From Gammaproteobacteria bacterium (GTDB lineage Bacteria > Pseudomonadota > Gammaproteobacteria > GRL18), in the NCBI GenBank assembly GCA_016744995.1, contig JADGDG010000012.1, positions 1 to 64,000 of the forward strand: a DNA stretch of 64,000 nucleotides, in the 5' to 3' direction. The translations under genes and the position numbers were made by a program. This document shows positions 55,775 through 64,000 of the stretch, one piece after another (within the stretch, counting starts at the first letter, position 1; each line of letters starts with the position of its first letter). Below the pieces are notes generated by a model. That model saw only the letters and a program-made list of their open reading frames with translations, was not told the origin of the DNA and did no database searches.

Positions 55775-57393
55775 CAGTATTCCTTAATCTTCAACTGTAT
55801 GGCTTCATCAAGACTGGTAATGCCTTGAAATACTTTATTTCGACCATCTTCCCAGAGACTGAGATATATTTTTGCCTTGCTTCTTAACTGGTTTTCATTA
55901 TTACCCTGCTCAATAAGATGACCAATATCAGAATCAATCCCAAAAAATTCATAGACACCTGTTCTTCCACGGTATCCCGTTCCCAGGCAATGTGGACACC
56001 CTTTAGCCCTGAATAAGTTCACTTTATCTTTATCGTTTATTTCAAGTATAGAGAGATCTTCATCAGTAGCTTTATACTCTTGCTTACAATGTGTGCATAA
56101 GCGTCTAATCAAGCGCTGAGAAACTACGCCAATTAGCGAAGAAGCAATTAGAAAACGCTCACAACCAATATCAACCAATCGATTAACTGCGGCTATCGCA
56201 TTATTTGTATGCAAAGTTGATAGTACCAGGTGACCTGTCATTGCAGCCTTTAAAGCAATCTCTGCAGTATCATGATCTCTGATTTCACCAACTAAAATGA
56301 CATCAGGATCATGACGTAAAAAAGATCTCAAAGCACTTGAAAAAGACACTTTAGTACTAACCTGTACCTGAGATATACCATTAAGAAATTGTTCAATAGG
56401 ATCTTCAACTGTCAAAATATTAAGCGCTGCAGTATCAAGTTCACGAAGAGCAGCATAAAGAGTCGTTGACTTACCTCCACCAGTTGGTCCCGTCACCAGA
56501 ACAATCCCAAATTTTTGATTGATCAGAGTTTTAAATTCAGTAAGTATTCTTTGCGGCATACCTACATTATCAAGTGACATGCCTTCGTCATTGCCTGCCA
56601 GGAGTCGAATCGTTATCCGTTCACCCCATCGCGTTGGGATCGTAGCAATACGCATATCAATATCATCAATAGCCCAATCAGCCATTTGAAAAGAAATTCC
56701 ACCATCCTGAGGGAGTCGCTGCTCAGCAATATCCAGATTAGCAAGAACCTTAATTCGATTAATTAATCCCTCAGCATCTTCTTTGCTCAAACCTCTACTG
56801 TATTCTTGAAGGTGTCCATCAACACGGAAACGAATTCGTAAATAGGCTTTTTCGGGCTCCAGATGAATGTCAGACGAACGTCTGAGCCAGGCCTCTTTGA
56901 CAAGGATATTAAAAATATCAATATAATCGGGTTCTTCAAGCGCTTTCACCTTGAAGTTAATTTTTTGATGATAATAACGGGCAATTACTAATTGCAAGCC
57001 ATCAGGCTCTGAAAATGCCGTTTTGACTTTTTTTCCCAATAAACGAGAAATCGTATCCAGAGCAACTTGATCATCAGGATCAGCCATTACCAAATAAAGT
57101 TCGCCCTCTCTATAAACTGGAAAAACCAGGCGCCGTTGAACCGTATTGGCCGGTAAACGCTGCAGAATATCATAAGCAGGGATCAGTTCGTGCACATGAA
57201 AAAATGGAATCCCTCTATATTCAGCCAGAGATTGATAGAAAGCTGAAACCGGCATTCTATTTTCAAAACTGATAACATCAAGCACTTCTTTACGCTCACG
57301 TCTTGCTTGCTGCTTGTAATCTAATAGTTTGCTATCACTTATTAAATCCGTTTGAACTGCTGCATTAATAAGAATGGATTCATTAACTGCCAC
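55774..57393 (-). CDS. mshE: Assembly ATPase (GspE/PilB/MshE type)
   Basis: The 539-residue ATPase has an N-terminal MshEN-like domain (about 1-150). The core carries GPTGGGKST (about residue 310), LRHDPDVILVGEIRD and HLVLSTLHTNNA. A C-terminal tetracysteine zinc module follows (CTHC and CPHC, about 445-485). MshEN domains bind c-di-GMP in relatives, which would link to the c-di-GMP enzyme at 19439. The start is a GTG. Confidence 0.93.
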   Translation of the reverse strand: MAVNESILINAAVQTDLISDSKLLDYKQQARRERKEVLDVISFENRMPVSAFYQSLAEYRGIPFFHVHELIPAYDILQRLPANTVQRRLVFPVYREGELYLVMADPDDQVALDTISRLLGKKVKTAFSEPDGLQLVIARYYHQKINFKVKALEEPDYIDIFNILVKEAWLRRSSDIHLEPEKAYLRIRFRVDGHLQEYSRGLSKEDAEGLINRIKVLANLDIAEQRLPQDGGISFQMADWAIDDIDMRIATIPTRWGERITIRLLAGNDEGMSLDNVGMPQRILTEFKTLINQKFGIVLVTGPTGGGKSTTLYAALRELDTAALNILTVEDPIEQFLNGISQVQVSTKVSFSSALRSFLRHDPDVILVGEIRDHDTAEIALKAAMTGHLVLSTLHTNNAIAAVNRLVDIGCERFLIASSLIGVVSQRLIRRLCTHCKQEYKATDEDLSILEINDKDKVNLFRAKGCPHCLGTGYRGRTGVYEFFGIDSDIGHLIEQGNNENQLRSKAKIYLSLWEDGRNKVFQGITSLDEAIQLKIKEY

Positions 57394-57454
57394 GATTTTT
57401 ACTTCTCTCTTTAATTATTACTGCTTAGTCGCAAATTAATGCATCCAATAAATA

Positions 57455-58534
57455 TTAGCCTGCTCCGGCATACTGGAATGTTTTCTTTAGATTGATCGGA
57501 TTATGACAAATTTCTTCGGCAACTATTCGCTCCAGATGCCTGTTTTTAACTAGCTCAACCAGAGATTGGTCAAAGGTCTGCATACCTTCACTTCGCCCTC
57601 CTTCAATCAATGAATAAATTTGTTTTGTTTTATTACTGACAATAAGATTTGATACGGCCTGATTTACCATTAACACCTCAACTACAGGCAAACGTTTTGA
57701 ACCCGCAGCATTAGGAACCAATTGCTGTGCAATAACAGCCTTTAAAGCCAGAGAAATCCTGTGACGCGCAACGGTTTGTTCGTCACCAGGAAAGCTACCG
57801 ATCAACCTTTCAACTACCCCTATTGCATCTGCTGTATGCAAAGTAGATAGTACCAGATGGCCTGTTTCTGCAGCAGTAATTGCTGCCCGAATAGTTTCCA
57901 GATCACGCATTTCACCCACCATAATGACATCTGGATCCTCACGTAATGAAGCTCTGACAGCACTGGCAAAAGTCATTACATCAGAATGAAGTTCTCGCTG
58001 GTGTATCAGAGACTTTTTATTTTGATAAACAAATTCAACGGGATCTTCAATAGTAATAATATGAGCATCCCGATGATTGTTGATTTCATTTATAATACTG
58101 GCAAGAGTCGTACTTTTTCCACTTCCAGTTGCACCACAAACAAGCACCAGACCTGAAGATAATTGTGATAATTTTACCATTACCGAAGGTAATGCCAGTT
58201 CATCTATTCCTTTGAATGTATTATCCAGGTGACGAATTGCGAGTGTTGGTTTACCCATTTCCTGATAAGCATTAAAACGAAATCTTTCATTATTTTCATT
58301 CGTATAGCCAAAATCGATATGACCATGCTCAGTAAAAGAATTTTGTTGAACTTCATTTATAATGGAATACAACATTTTTTTTACATATTCACTATCAAAA
58401 TGAACATCATGCTCAGTGTGTAAAAGACCATTTATTCTAAATACAGGATGCCAATTACTGCTAATGTGTAAGTCAGATGCCTGTTTTTTAATAAGTTGAT
58501 CTAGTAGTTGTGAAATCTTATCTTTATAATTCAT
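57455..58534 (-). CDS. pilT: PilT-type retraction ATPase
   Basis: The 359-residue ATPase starts with KQASDLHISSNWHPVFRING and contains GATGSGKST (about residue 134), the Asp box LREDPDVIMVGEMRD, the His box HLVLSTLHTADA and GMQTFDQSL near the C-terminus. PilT proteins power pilus retraction. Its place inside an assembly operon between the GspE- and PilO-like genes marks this as a dynamic pilus rather than a plain secretion system. Confidence 0.92.
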   Translation of the reverse strand: MNYKDKISQLLDQLIKKQASDLHISSNWHPVFRINGLLHTEHDVHFDSEYVKKMLYSIINEVQQNSFTEHGHIDFGYTNENNERFRFNAYQEMGKPTLAIRHLDNTFKGIDELALPSVMVKLSQLSSGLVLVCGATGSGKSTTLASIINEINNHRDAHIITIEDPVEFVYQNKKSLIHQRELHSDVMTFASAVRASLREDPDVIMVGEMRDLETIRAAITAAETGHLVLSTLHTADAIGVVERLIGSFPGDEQTVARHRISLALKAVIAQQLVPNAAGSKRLPVVEVLMVNQAVSNLIVSNKTKQIYSLIEGGRSEGMQTFDQSLVELVKNRHLERIVAEEICHNPINLKKTFQYAGAG

Positions 58535-58556
58535 AAAATATTATTTTTTAATTTCT

Positions 58557-59216
58557 TTATATTGCAATTATCATGTCAACTTGAATCAGTTTTTTTACTG
58601 AAGGTTTTTCAAACTCATTTGGTTTTAAATCAGCTATAACTGCCTTAATATCAATTCTTACAACAGAAGCGTAGTAACTTAATTCATCCATGCCATCTAG
58701 AAACTTTAACAGGCTTGAAAAAGTAGCATAACTACTCACCGAAATTAACTGACGGTTAAATTGATTAGTTAATGCTAATTGTTTTGAACTCTCATCTGGA
58801 GGGATAGTCGAATTTTTATCCCGCCCGGCTAAAGTACTCATAGTTGTTATTGCTACACTGGTATAGCGGGCATATTCTGCTATTTCCAGCCTCAAGGCTT
58901 CAACTTTCACCGGCTGATCAAGGGGCACAAAACTGCGTTCCATTTTTTCATATTTAGATTTATAATCAGCTAAAATTGGATCTATTTCTTTAAGCTTTTT
59001 CTCATATACAGTCGCATCTTCCCCTATTATTCCAAGAGATTTATTTTGCACACCAAGTCTATTTTCTTTTCTTGATACCAGGTTTTGCATTTCAAAGATG
59101 TCTTTTCCTAAACTAAGATATACCGCACCAGTGTAAACACCAATCATTAGAGCACAAATTAGAACCAATACAAGATTTTGGTCTTTTTTTGTTAAATCAT
59201 TCCATTTTTCAAACAT
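58557..59216 (-). CDS. PilO/GspM-like protein
   Basis: The 219-residue protein has an N-terminal membrane helix (about 15-35, LVLVLICALMIGVYTGAVYL), a coiled-coil region (NRLGVQNKSLGIIGEDATVY) and a C-terminal ferredoxin-like beta-alpha domain. This is the plan of PilO/GspM inner-membrane alignment proteins. The sequence itself is weakly diagnostic; position next to the PilM/PilN-like gene supports it. Confidence 0.7.
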   Translation of the reverse strand: MFEKWNDLTKKDQNLVLVLICALMIGVYTGAVYLSLGKDIFEMQNLVSRKENRLGVQNKSLGIIGEDATVYEKKLKEIDPILADYKSKYEKMERSFVPLDQPVKVEALRLEIAEYARYTSVAITTMSTLAGRDKNSTIPPDESSKQLALTNQFNRQLISVSSYATFSSLLKFLDGMDELSYYASVVRIDIKAVIADLKPNEFEKPSVKKLIQVDMIIAI

Positions 59217-59245
59217 ATTTATTTACTATTATTTATTGGATAAAA

Positions 59246-61039
59246 TTATTGCTTTAGAGCAACTTCTTTATTCTGTATATTTTGTATTATTTCATTTTTT
59301 TTAATAAGCCAAAGGTTAAATGAATATCCATCACGGCCTAAACGTTTGCTAAATTGTTCAACCTGTACATCAAAGGTCACCAGATTAAAAGGTTCAAGCT
59401 GTTTATTAAGTCTTCCTACAAAGCGTTGTGCATCCTGATTACTCAATGTCGAGCCAGTAATTCTGATACCCGATTTTCTTTCATATTCTTTGAGCGTATC
59501 AAGGACAATATTGCTATTAACACTACTAGCAATACTTCTTAATAAATCGGGCAGAGTACGAATTCGTGAGTAAAGCTTATCATTTAATATGTCGTATTTA
59601 CTTTTAATCTCATCGAGTTCTTTTTCTTTTCCTTCGTAGAGATCTTTAGCATTATTGGATAGTGAATTTATCTGATTAAGCTGATTAGATACTTTACCTG
59701 CTTTTGTGTACTTTTTTTCTAATACTTCCAATTTCTCTGTTAAATGGTTTAAATAAAATCGTTGGGAAATATCAAAAGCTATGAGGCTAACAAAAATCAT
59801 AGCGGGTATGCCATATCGCCAAAAATCAGGTCTTTTCCAAACCGGGGGGGAAGGGTCATCCGGTAACAAACTTGGTAAGTTATACAGTCTGTCTTTCTTT
59901 AACAATGCATTTTCAGCAAGTCCCAAAAGCCAGGGTGAATCTATTGTAGGCTCATCACTATTTTCTAATAAATTAAACGAGCTTGTTATCCGCACTTTAC
60001 GTTGTAATTGTGCTTCTATCTTATCAATAATTTCAGATGAAAATTCTTCATCTGAAATTATATCAATGCATTCCATATCCGGTCTGAGCTGGTCAAAGCA
60101 TAACGAAACAAAAATTGATTCATTTAATTTCTGCTCAATTCTTCGTTCAATTCGGATTGAAACTAATTTTCCTTCTTTCATCCGATAGCTGAACAATTGC
60201 TCCTGAAAGACTTCTACAAACAATAAATCACGTGCTGCAAGGCTGTATTTGTTAACTATTGATTTTGCACTGCTGCCATAAAGTGGGTACAAATTAACCA
60301 GTTTAATACCATTAGATTCAAAGCTATACGTCCAGTGGTTTCGACGATGTTTATCAATGGCGCATACATTCCAGTAATGATTTGTTTCACCTTCGTCATT
60401 TTTAATACTGCTTCCTAACCAACCACTGACCACTTGTGCATCGTGATTGACCAGATGCTCTTGCAAACTGAGGCATTCGTCGAGGTCATCTCTCTTTATC
60501 AGCTTTAATTCCAGTGCAATCTCACCAAAGCGGATCCTTTGTCCCTGACTTTCATGTATTTCCATTTCCAGAGCAATTTGATCTCTTTGCTCTGCATTGA
60601 TACAACCTCTTCCTTGCAATAGTGCACCGATGGTAGTAACGTCGTTCAATTCTGATAAGAAAGGATCAACCTCCCACCGAACTAACTCCTGCATTTGCTG
60701 AAAATCTCGTGGTTTTTGGGGATCCACAGGCAAATCAATAATGCCGTTTACCACCTCAATTGAACCAAGTATCGCTTTTGTCGGCCTTTGCTCTCCCTTC
60801 TTATCCAGTTTCTCCAGGATTTCATTAATAGCCTGAATTGTATCGATAGAGCGAGAGTGAACGACACTCCCCATATCAATTCCATTTTTATTTTTGTGGG
60901 CAACACAAGCCATCATGTCTGTACCCGTGTATAAAAAAACCAGTATGGAGTTCGAATTGAGCATGAACTTTTTAAAATTATTCTTACCGGGCATTGATTT
61001 TAATACTTTTGTCATGCTTTCCTGGTTGATAGAATTCAT
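59246..61039 (-). CDS. Fused PilM-MshEN-PilN-type alignment protein
   Basis: The 597-residue protein has an actin-like PilM/GspL-type N-terminal region (TKAILGSIEVVNGIIDLPVD, MQELVRWEVDPFL). Inserted at about residues 170-200 is a motif FGEIALELKLIKRDDLDECL that resembles an MshEN repeat. A membrane helix (about 410-430) and a coiled coil with a PilN-like periplasmic domain follow. One gene therefore seems to supply PilM and PilN functions. GGAG precedes the ATG, which overlaps the upstream prepilin gene by 4 bases. Confidence 0.75.
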   Translation of the reverse strand: MNSINQESMTKVLKSMPGKNNFKKFMLNSNSILVFLYTGTDMMACVAHKNKNGIDMGSVVHSRSIDTIQAINEILEKLDKKGEQRPTKAILGSIEVVNGIIDLPVDPQKPRDFQQMQELVRWEVDPFLSELNDVTTIGALLQGRGCINAEQRDQIALEMEIHESQGQRIRFGEIALELKLIKRDDLDECLSLQEHLVNHDAQVVSGWLGSSIKNDEGETNHYWNVCAIDKHRRNHWTYSFESNGIKLVNLYPLYGSSAKSIVNKYSLAARDLLFVEVFQEQLFSYRMKEGKLVSIRIERRIEQKLNESIFVSLCFDQLRPDMECIDIISDEEFSSEIIDKIEAQLQRKVRITSSFNLLENSDEPTIDSPWLLGLAENALLKKDRLYNLPSLLPDDPSPPVWKRPDFWRYGIPAMIFVSLIAFDISQRFYLNHLTEKLEVLEKKYTKAGKVSNQLNQINSLSNNAKDLYEGKEKELDEIKSKYDILNDKLYSRIRTLPDLLRSIASSVNSNIVLDTLKEYERKSGIRITGSTLSNQDAQRFVGRLNKQLEPFNLVTFDVQVEQFSKRLGRDGYSFNLWLIKKNEIIQNIQNKEVALKQ

Positions 61040-62181
61040 TCGAGTCTCCAGTAGAAATGGATTTCAGGCAATGTGCTTCCCGATATCAAATCAAGTCCAT
61101 AAGGGAAAGCAACATTTATCATAGGATCAATATATTGCGAACCATCCACTTCATTAACCAGAATAAATGAGCGTGCTCCCCAGGGGATATAAGTGTCATT
61201 ACTTGAATAGTTATAGGTAACAATTTGCACAGTGTTATCAGCAACTGAATGTGTGCTGATATCAATCAACTCACTGAGATTATCAGCAGCGTCTCTATCA
61301 ACTGGTGCAGCCGGCCAGCTATCGATTATTTGTCCATCTACCGGATAAAACAACTTAATACGTAAATTGCTTGCTGTACTATTTGTATTGGTCGTTAATG
61401 CTGGCCCTGTACAGGTTGTTGGAATTACTAAATCTGGCGTACAAGGATTAATCAGATGAAAAACAAATTTCAAACCTTTAATATTTATTTCGTGATCATT
61501 ACTGCTAATAATTGCTTCAGGAGGTTTAGTCGGATCCACAGTCGGTGATTTTGTTGCAGGGTAATCCCGCTCATAATGATTCAAATTATTATAATCAACA
61601 ACCGCAGCGGGGTTAACTAATCCATCTTTAGCCAGACTTTGAATAATAAATTCATCATCTATGCTATCTGCATTGGTATCATTCAGGGTTATTGACCAGC
61701 CATAATTAGGAGCGCTGCCACGATTTCGCCAGCCATCACGAAAGGCCAGCTCATTGTTGCTATCAGCATTTACGATCAAATAAGGCCCCTGCCAACCATG
61801 CCAGAGTGTTGATGCCGTGTCATATTGCCATTCACAGTCATCAGCAACACCATCTCCATCACCATCAGCTTCATCTGTTCCGTCTGCATCACAGTCCATT
61901 ATTTTGGTTGTTAACTCTTTTAATGATTCCGGCAAGCGCCCCATATCCGCGACAAAACCATCAACGATCAAAGCACCCATTTTATCTTTTAAGCCTCTGC
62001 CCGCAATTGAGGTACGTATTTTATCAATCCGCTGCTGGGTATCAATAAAGTGAACTTGATCCTGCTCACCATCCATTGTCGTTAGAGCTACCATTGCAGT
62101 CGCAGCAAGAATTGCGACAACAATAAGCAGTTCTAATAATGTCATACCAGAGTTAGTCTGAATCATATGCTTTGACATCAT
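61036..62181 (-). CDS. Large type IV prepilin-like protein with Asp-rich loop
   Basis: The 381-residue protein has a prepilin peptidase and N-methylation site G-MTLLELLIVVAIL (about residues 12-26). A large beta-rich domain follows. Around residues 92-115 an Asp-rich stretch (CDADGTDEADGDGDGVADDC) resembles calcium-binding DxDxDG loops and is bounded by cysteines. It starts with ATGA overlap to the preceding gene. It is probably a minor or tip pilin. Confidence 0.85.
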   Translation of the reverse strand: MMSKHMIQTNSGMTLLELLIVVAILAATAMVALTTMDGEQDQVHFIDTQQRIDKIRTSIAGRGLKDKMGALIVDGFVADMGRLPESLKELTTKIMDCDADGTDEADGDGDGVADDCEWQYDTASTLWHGWQGPYLIVNADSNNELAFRDGWRNRGSAPNYGWSITLNDTNADSIDDEFIIQSLAKDGLVNPAAVVDYNNLNHYERDYPATKSPTVDPTKPPEAIISSNDHEINIKGLKFVFHLINPCTPDLVIPTTCTGPALTTNTNSTASNLRIKLFYPVDGQIIDSWPAAPVDRDAADNLSELIDISTHSVADNTVQIVTYNYSSNDTYIPWGARSFILVNEVDGSQYIDPMINVAFPYGLDLISGSTLPEIHFYWRLE

Positions 62182-62690
62182 TCAGCTCCTTTATTCAGGC
62201 ATGCATCATGCTGAAATCCCACTAATAATAAAGCTGGCCCACGATTATAATTATAACTATGTAATGCCAGCCAGTTTATAGTTTGTTCTGGCATGAATGA
62301 TTCATTAATAATTTTTGTCAGTTTATCATTCACATATACTGCTATCACCTTTCCCTGTTTACTTCGAATAAACATTTGGTGACGAACCAGTGGTAAAGGT
62401 TCAACACCCATCATAGCCAATGCGTTAAGCAAATATTCAGCATTGGCTTTTTTTGGTAATTGCTGAATAACTGCTGAAAAACATAAGGCTCTGGGGAAAA
62501 AGATGAATTTTTCACCTTTTTTTTGGGTTGAGTTTCGAGCGATCAAAGTATCAAGATCAACTGCCCGATTATCAACCTTATCGACTTTTTCAATTGCTTT
62601 GTTTTTATTGTCTTCCGATTCAATTGCATAACTAAACTGAAAAGACAATATCAAAAAAAAGTAAATTATTTTTATAGGTAATTTTTTCAT
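62178..62690 (-). CDS. Exported hypothetical protein in the pilus cluster
   Basis: The 170-residue protein has a signal peptide (cleavage after about residue 22, SYA-IE), a charged Lys/Asp region and a compact domain with two cysteines (RALCFSAV and HDACLNKG). No family is recognised. It lies between two prepilin genes, with only a 2-base gap on one side and a 4-base overlap on the other, so a periplasmic role in pilin assembly is inferred. Confidence 0.66.
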   Translation of the reverse strand: MKKLPIKIIYFFLILSFQFSYAIESEDNKNKAIEKVDKVDNRAVDLDTLIARNSTQKKGEKFIFFPRALCFSAVIQQLPKKANAEYLLNALAMMGVEPLPLVRHQMFIRSKQGKVIAVYVNDKLTKIINESFMPEQTINWLALHSYNYNRGPALLLVGFQHDACLNKGAE

Positions 62691-62692
62691 AA

Positions 62693-63595
62693 TTAATTAA
62701 AACAGATGACATGATCATCATTTTTTGGATCATTCATTCCAGGGGCACACTCATCGCTGGCGTTAACACCGCCATAAAAACCATCAGCTCCCATACTGAT
62801 CAACCTTGGTTTACTGTCCTTAAACATCAATAGGTAAGGGCCTCCATAACGAGTAAGATCATGAATATTAGAATCAAAATCTGCTGACAAAGTGTTTAAT
62901 ATGTGCCAATCCAGCAATAATTTATCATTGTCTACCTTATTTGAAGTTTGATAAGCATCATTGACAAAGGGGTCAGCAATACCATATAGATCTTTTAAAC
63001 TGCCGCTATTATTAAGCGGAGGTAAGCCTGAAGTAAGGCCATAATGTGGTGTAGGGCTAAGCGCAGGGTTATTATAATCCTGTATTGATAAACTATTACC
63101 AATATCAACAAACTCTGCACGATTTTGAAGGTACGGGCCGTGCCAGCCTCTTCCTGATTCAGGGGACCAGGCCATCACCTCTTCACTCGTCACATTATTT
63201 TTAATTGGTGCAGCATACAATTGCCAGAAATTTGCCGGTGATTTAAACCAATAGGACTTGATTTGATTAACATTGGGATCACCTGAGTTTATTACTGGAA
63301 TGCTATTAATATCAACCTGACCGATTCCACTGCCGCCAGATAAAGCAAAAATACCTTGACCAGGATAATAACCCGTGTCTTTTTTAAATTGTTTAATTGC
63401 CAGGATAATTTTAGCCATTTCAGCTTTGCTAATACCCTCAGCTGTGTCGTCAATAGATGGTAAATAAAAAGCGGTACCGATCCCTGCTATTACTACAAGA
63501 ATTGATAGGGAGACTAATAATTCAAGCAGGCTGAAACCTTTTTTATTGTTTCTGAATGGATGATGGTATTGTGATTTACAAATTAATCGTTTCAT
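62693..63595 (-). CDS. Type IV prepilin-like protein (300 residues)
   Basis: The leader is unusually long (about 18 residues) and basic, ending KKG, then FSLLELLVSLSILVVIAGIG, the classical type 4 pilin N-terminus with Glu5. A large globular domain contains GWHGPYLQNRAEF and DPFVNDAYQTSN, and two cysteines close a C-terminal loop (ECAPGMND..VICFN). AGGACTATA precedes the ATG. It is probably a minor pilin. Confidence 0.85.
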   Translation of the reverse strand: MKRLICKSQYHHPFRNNKKGFSLLELLVSLSILVVIAGIGTAFYLPSIDDTAEGISKAEMAKIILAIKQFKKDTGYYPGQGIFALSGGSGIGQVDINSIPVINSGDPNVNQIKSYWFKSPANFWQLYAAPIKNNVTSEEVMAWSPESGRGWHGPYLQNRAEFVDIGNSLSIQDYNNPALSPTPHYGLTSGLPPLNNSGSLKDLYGIADPFVNDAYQTSNKVDNDKLLLDWHILNTLSADFDSNIHDLTRYGGPYLLMFKDSKPRLISMGADGFYGGVNASDECAPGMNDPKNDDHVICFN

Positions 63596-63620
63596 TATAG
63601 TCCTGTTTAACTTACCAAAT

Positions 63621-63653
63621 AAAACACAGCCTCCAAAAGGAGGCTGTGTTTTT
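63621..63653. terminator. Bidirectional terminator after the first pilin gene
   Basis: A perfect 14-bp stem (63621-63634 with 63639-63652) surrounds an AAAA loop and ends in a T-tract on either strand. It lies 31 bases past the stop of the partial pilin gene and limits read-through into the operon. Confidence 0.92.
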
Positions 63654-63683
63654 ACTAACGTTTAAGTAAGTAATATGGGGTTG

Positions 63684-64000
63684 TTAGATGGTGTTACGCT
63701 GACCATCCCACTCTCCCAGTTCTTCTTCTTTGGTATCGCCAGCACCGTCAACCACACCAACAAATGCGACCTGATCTGTTGCAGTAATAGTCAACGCACC
63801 AGTAGTGGTCCACTCACCAATATCAAAGATACCGATAAAACGATTGTATTTTTCTTCACTAACATGGCGATAAACTGGCACTGAAGTCATACCACCCAGA
63901 TTATTAGCATTAAATAAAGTAGAAGCAGGCCCGATGCCAACAGTCATATACACTGGCTCACCAACAACGGTAGAACCTGCAGTACCATCAAATTCACTAA
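63684..64000 (-). CDS. C-terminal part of a probable pilin (partial)
   Basis: The frame is open from the right edge (SEFDGTAGSTVVGEPVYMTV) to a stop at 63684. About 105 residues are visible, with short beta strands and a Gly/Thr-rich, acidic end (LGEWDGQRNTI). It lacks its N-terminus here, so the pilin assignment is an inference from position and composition. Its own strong terminator suggests a highly expressed major pilin. Confidence 0.6.
   Translation of the reverse strand, partial: SEFDGTAGSTVVGEPVYMTVGIGPASTLFNANNLGGMTSVPVYRHVSEEKYNRFIGIFDIGEWTTTGALTITATDQVAFVGVVDGAGDTKEEELGEWDGQRNTI

Noticed and set aside
1..64000. CRISPR arrays, tRNA/rRNA genes, prophage or insertion sequences
   Set aside because: Looked for direct-repeat arrays, cloverleaf-like conserved arms and transposase motifs; none seen. 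Only palindromic REP-like elements were found.

Overview
The window looks like an AT-rich (by eye just under 40% G+C) gammaproteobacterial chromosome from a sulfur oxidiser living with variable iron supply. The evidence is an oxidative-type aprMBA cluster (dissimilatory APS reductase with membrane subunit AprM), a gammaproteobacterial-type Fur, a class Ia ribonucleotide reductase, a NorQ/NorD-type MoxR-VWA pair and a MSHA/type IV-like pilus cluster. No rRNA, tRNA, CRISPR array, prophage or intact insertion sequence was recognised.

Layout. 1-6.5 kb: end of an unknown gene, a GDT1-type exporter, an ABC importer operon ending in nnrS, and the divergent dmeR/dmeF metal-efflux pair. 6.7-14.1 kb: a Fur-boxed TonB-dependent receptor, a FAXC-like GST, a large DUF4132 protein, a TPR-like protein and a HIT protein. 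14-23 kb: a gene-poor stretch with an orphan Fur box, norQ-norD homologues, and a CHASE-PAS-GGDEF-EAL protein upstream of an orphan ferric-binding protein. 22.5-27 kb: an FKBP-type PPIase, an unknown protein, and aprM-aprB-aprA. 27-39.6 kb: a Fur-boxed operon of four uncharacterised genes, an RDD protein, an M1-M28-PDZ protease, a CBS protein, a 34-residue repeat protein and several Fur-boxed unknowns. 39.6-47 kb: hipA-hipB, fur, a cobalamin riboswitch in front of nrdAB, and ferritin. 47-51.6 kb: a di-haem DUF1111 oxidoreductase, DUF1513 and imelysin iron-linked group. 51.6-64 kb: a long minus-strand pilus / type II secretion-like operon that runs into the iron group without a clear break.

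How it fits together. About a dozen 19-bp matches to GATAATGATAATCATTATC lie in front of operons across the first 41 kb, and fur itself is present. The window therefore reads as a concentrated Fur regulon: uptake (TonB receptor, ferric-binding protein), storage (ferritin), and many genes whose link to iron is not obvious (aprMBA, norQD, a c-di-GMP enzyme, and several small unknown proteins). These unexplained Fur-boxed operons, the riboswitch-controlled nrdAB and the hybrid pilus cluster are the parts most worth attention. Functional names come from motif recognition alone; no database search was run.
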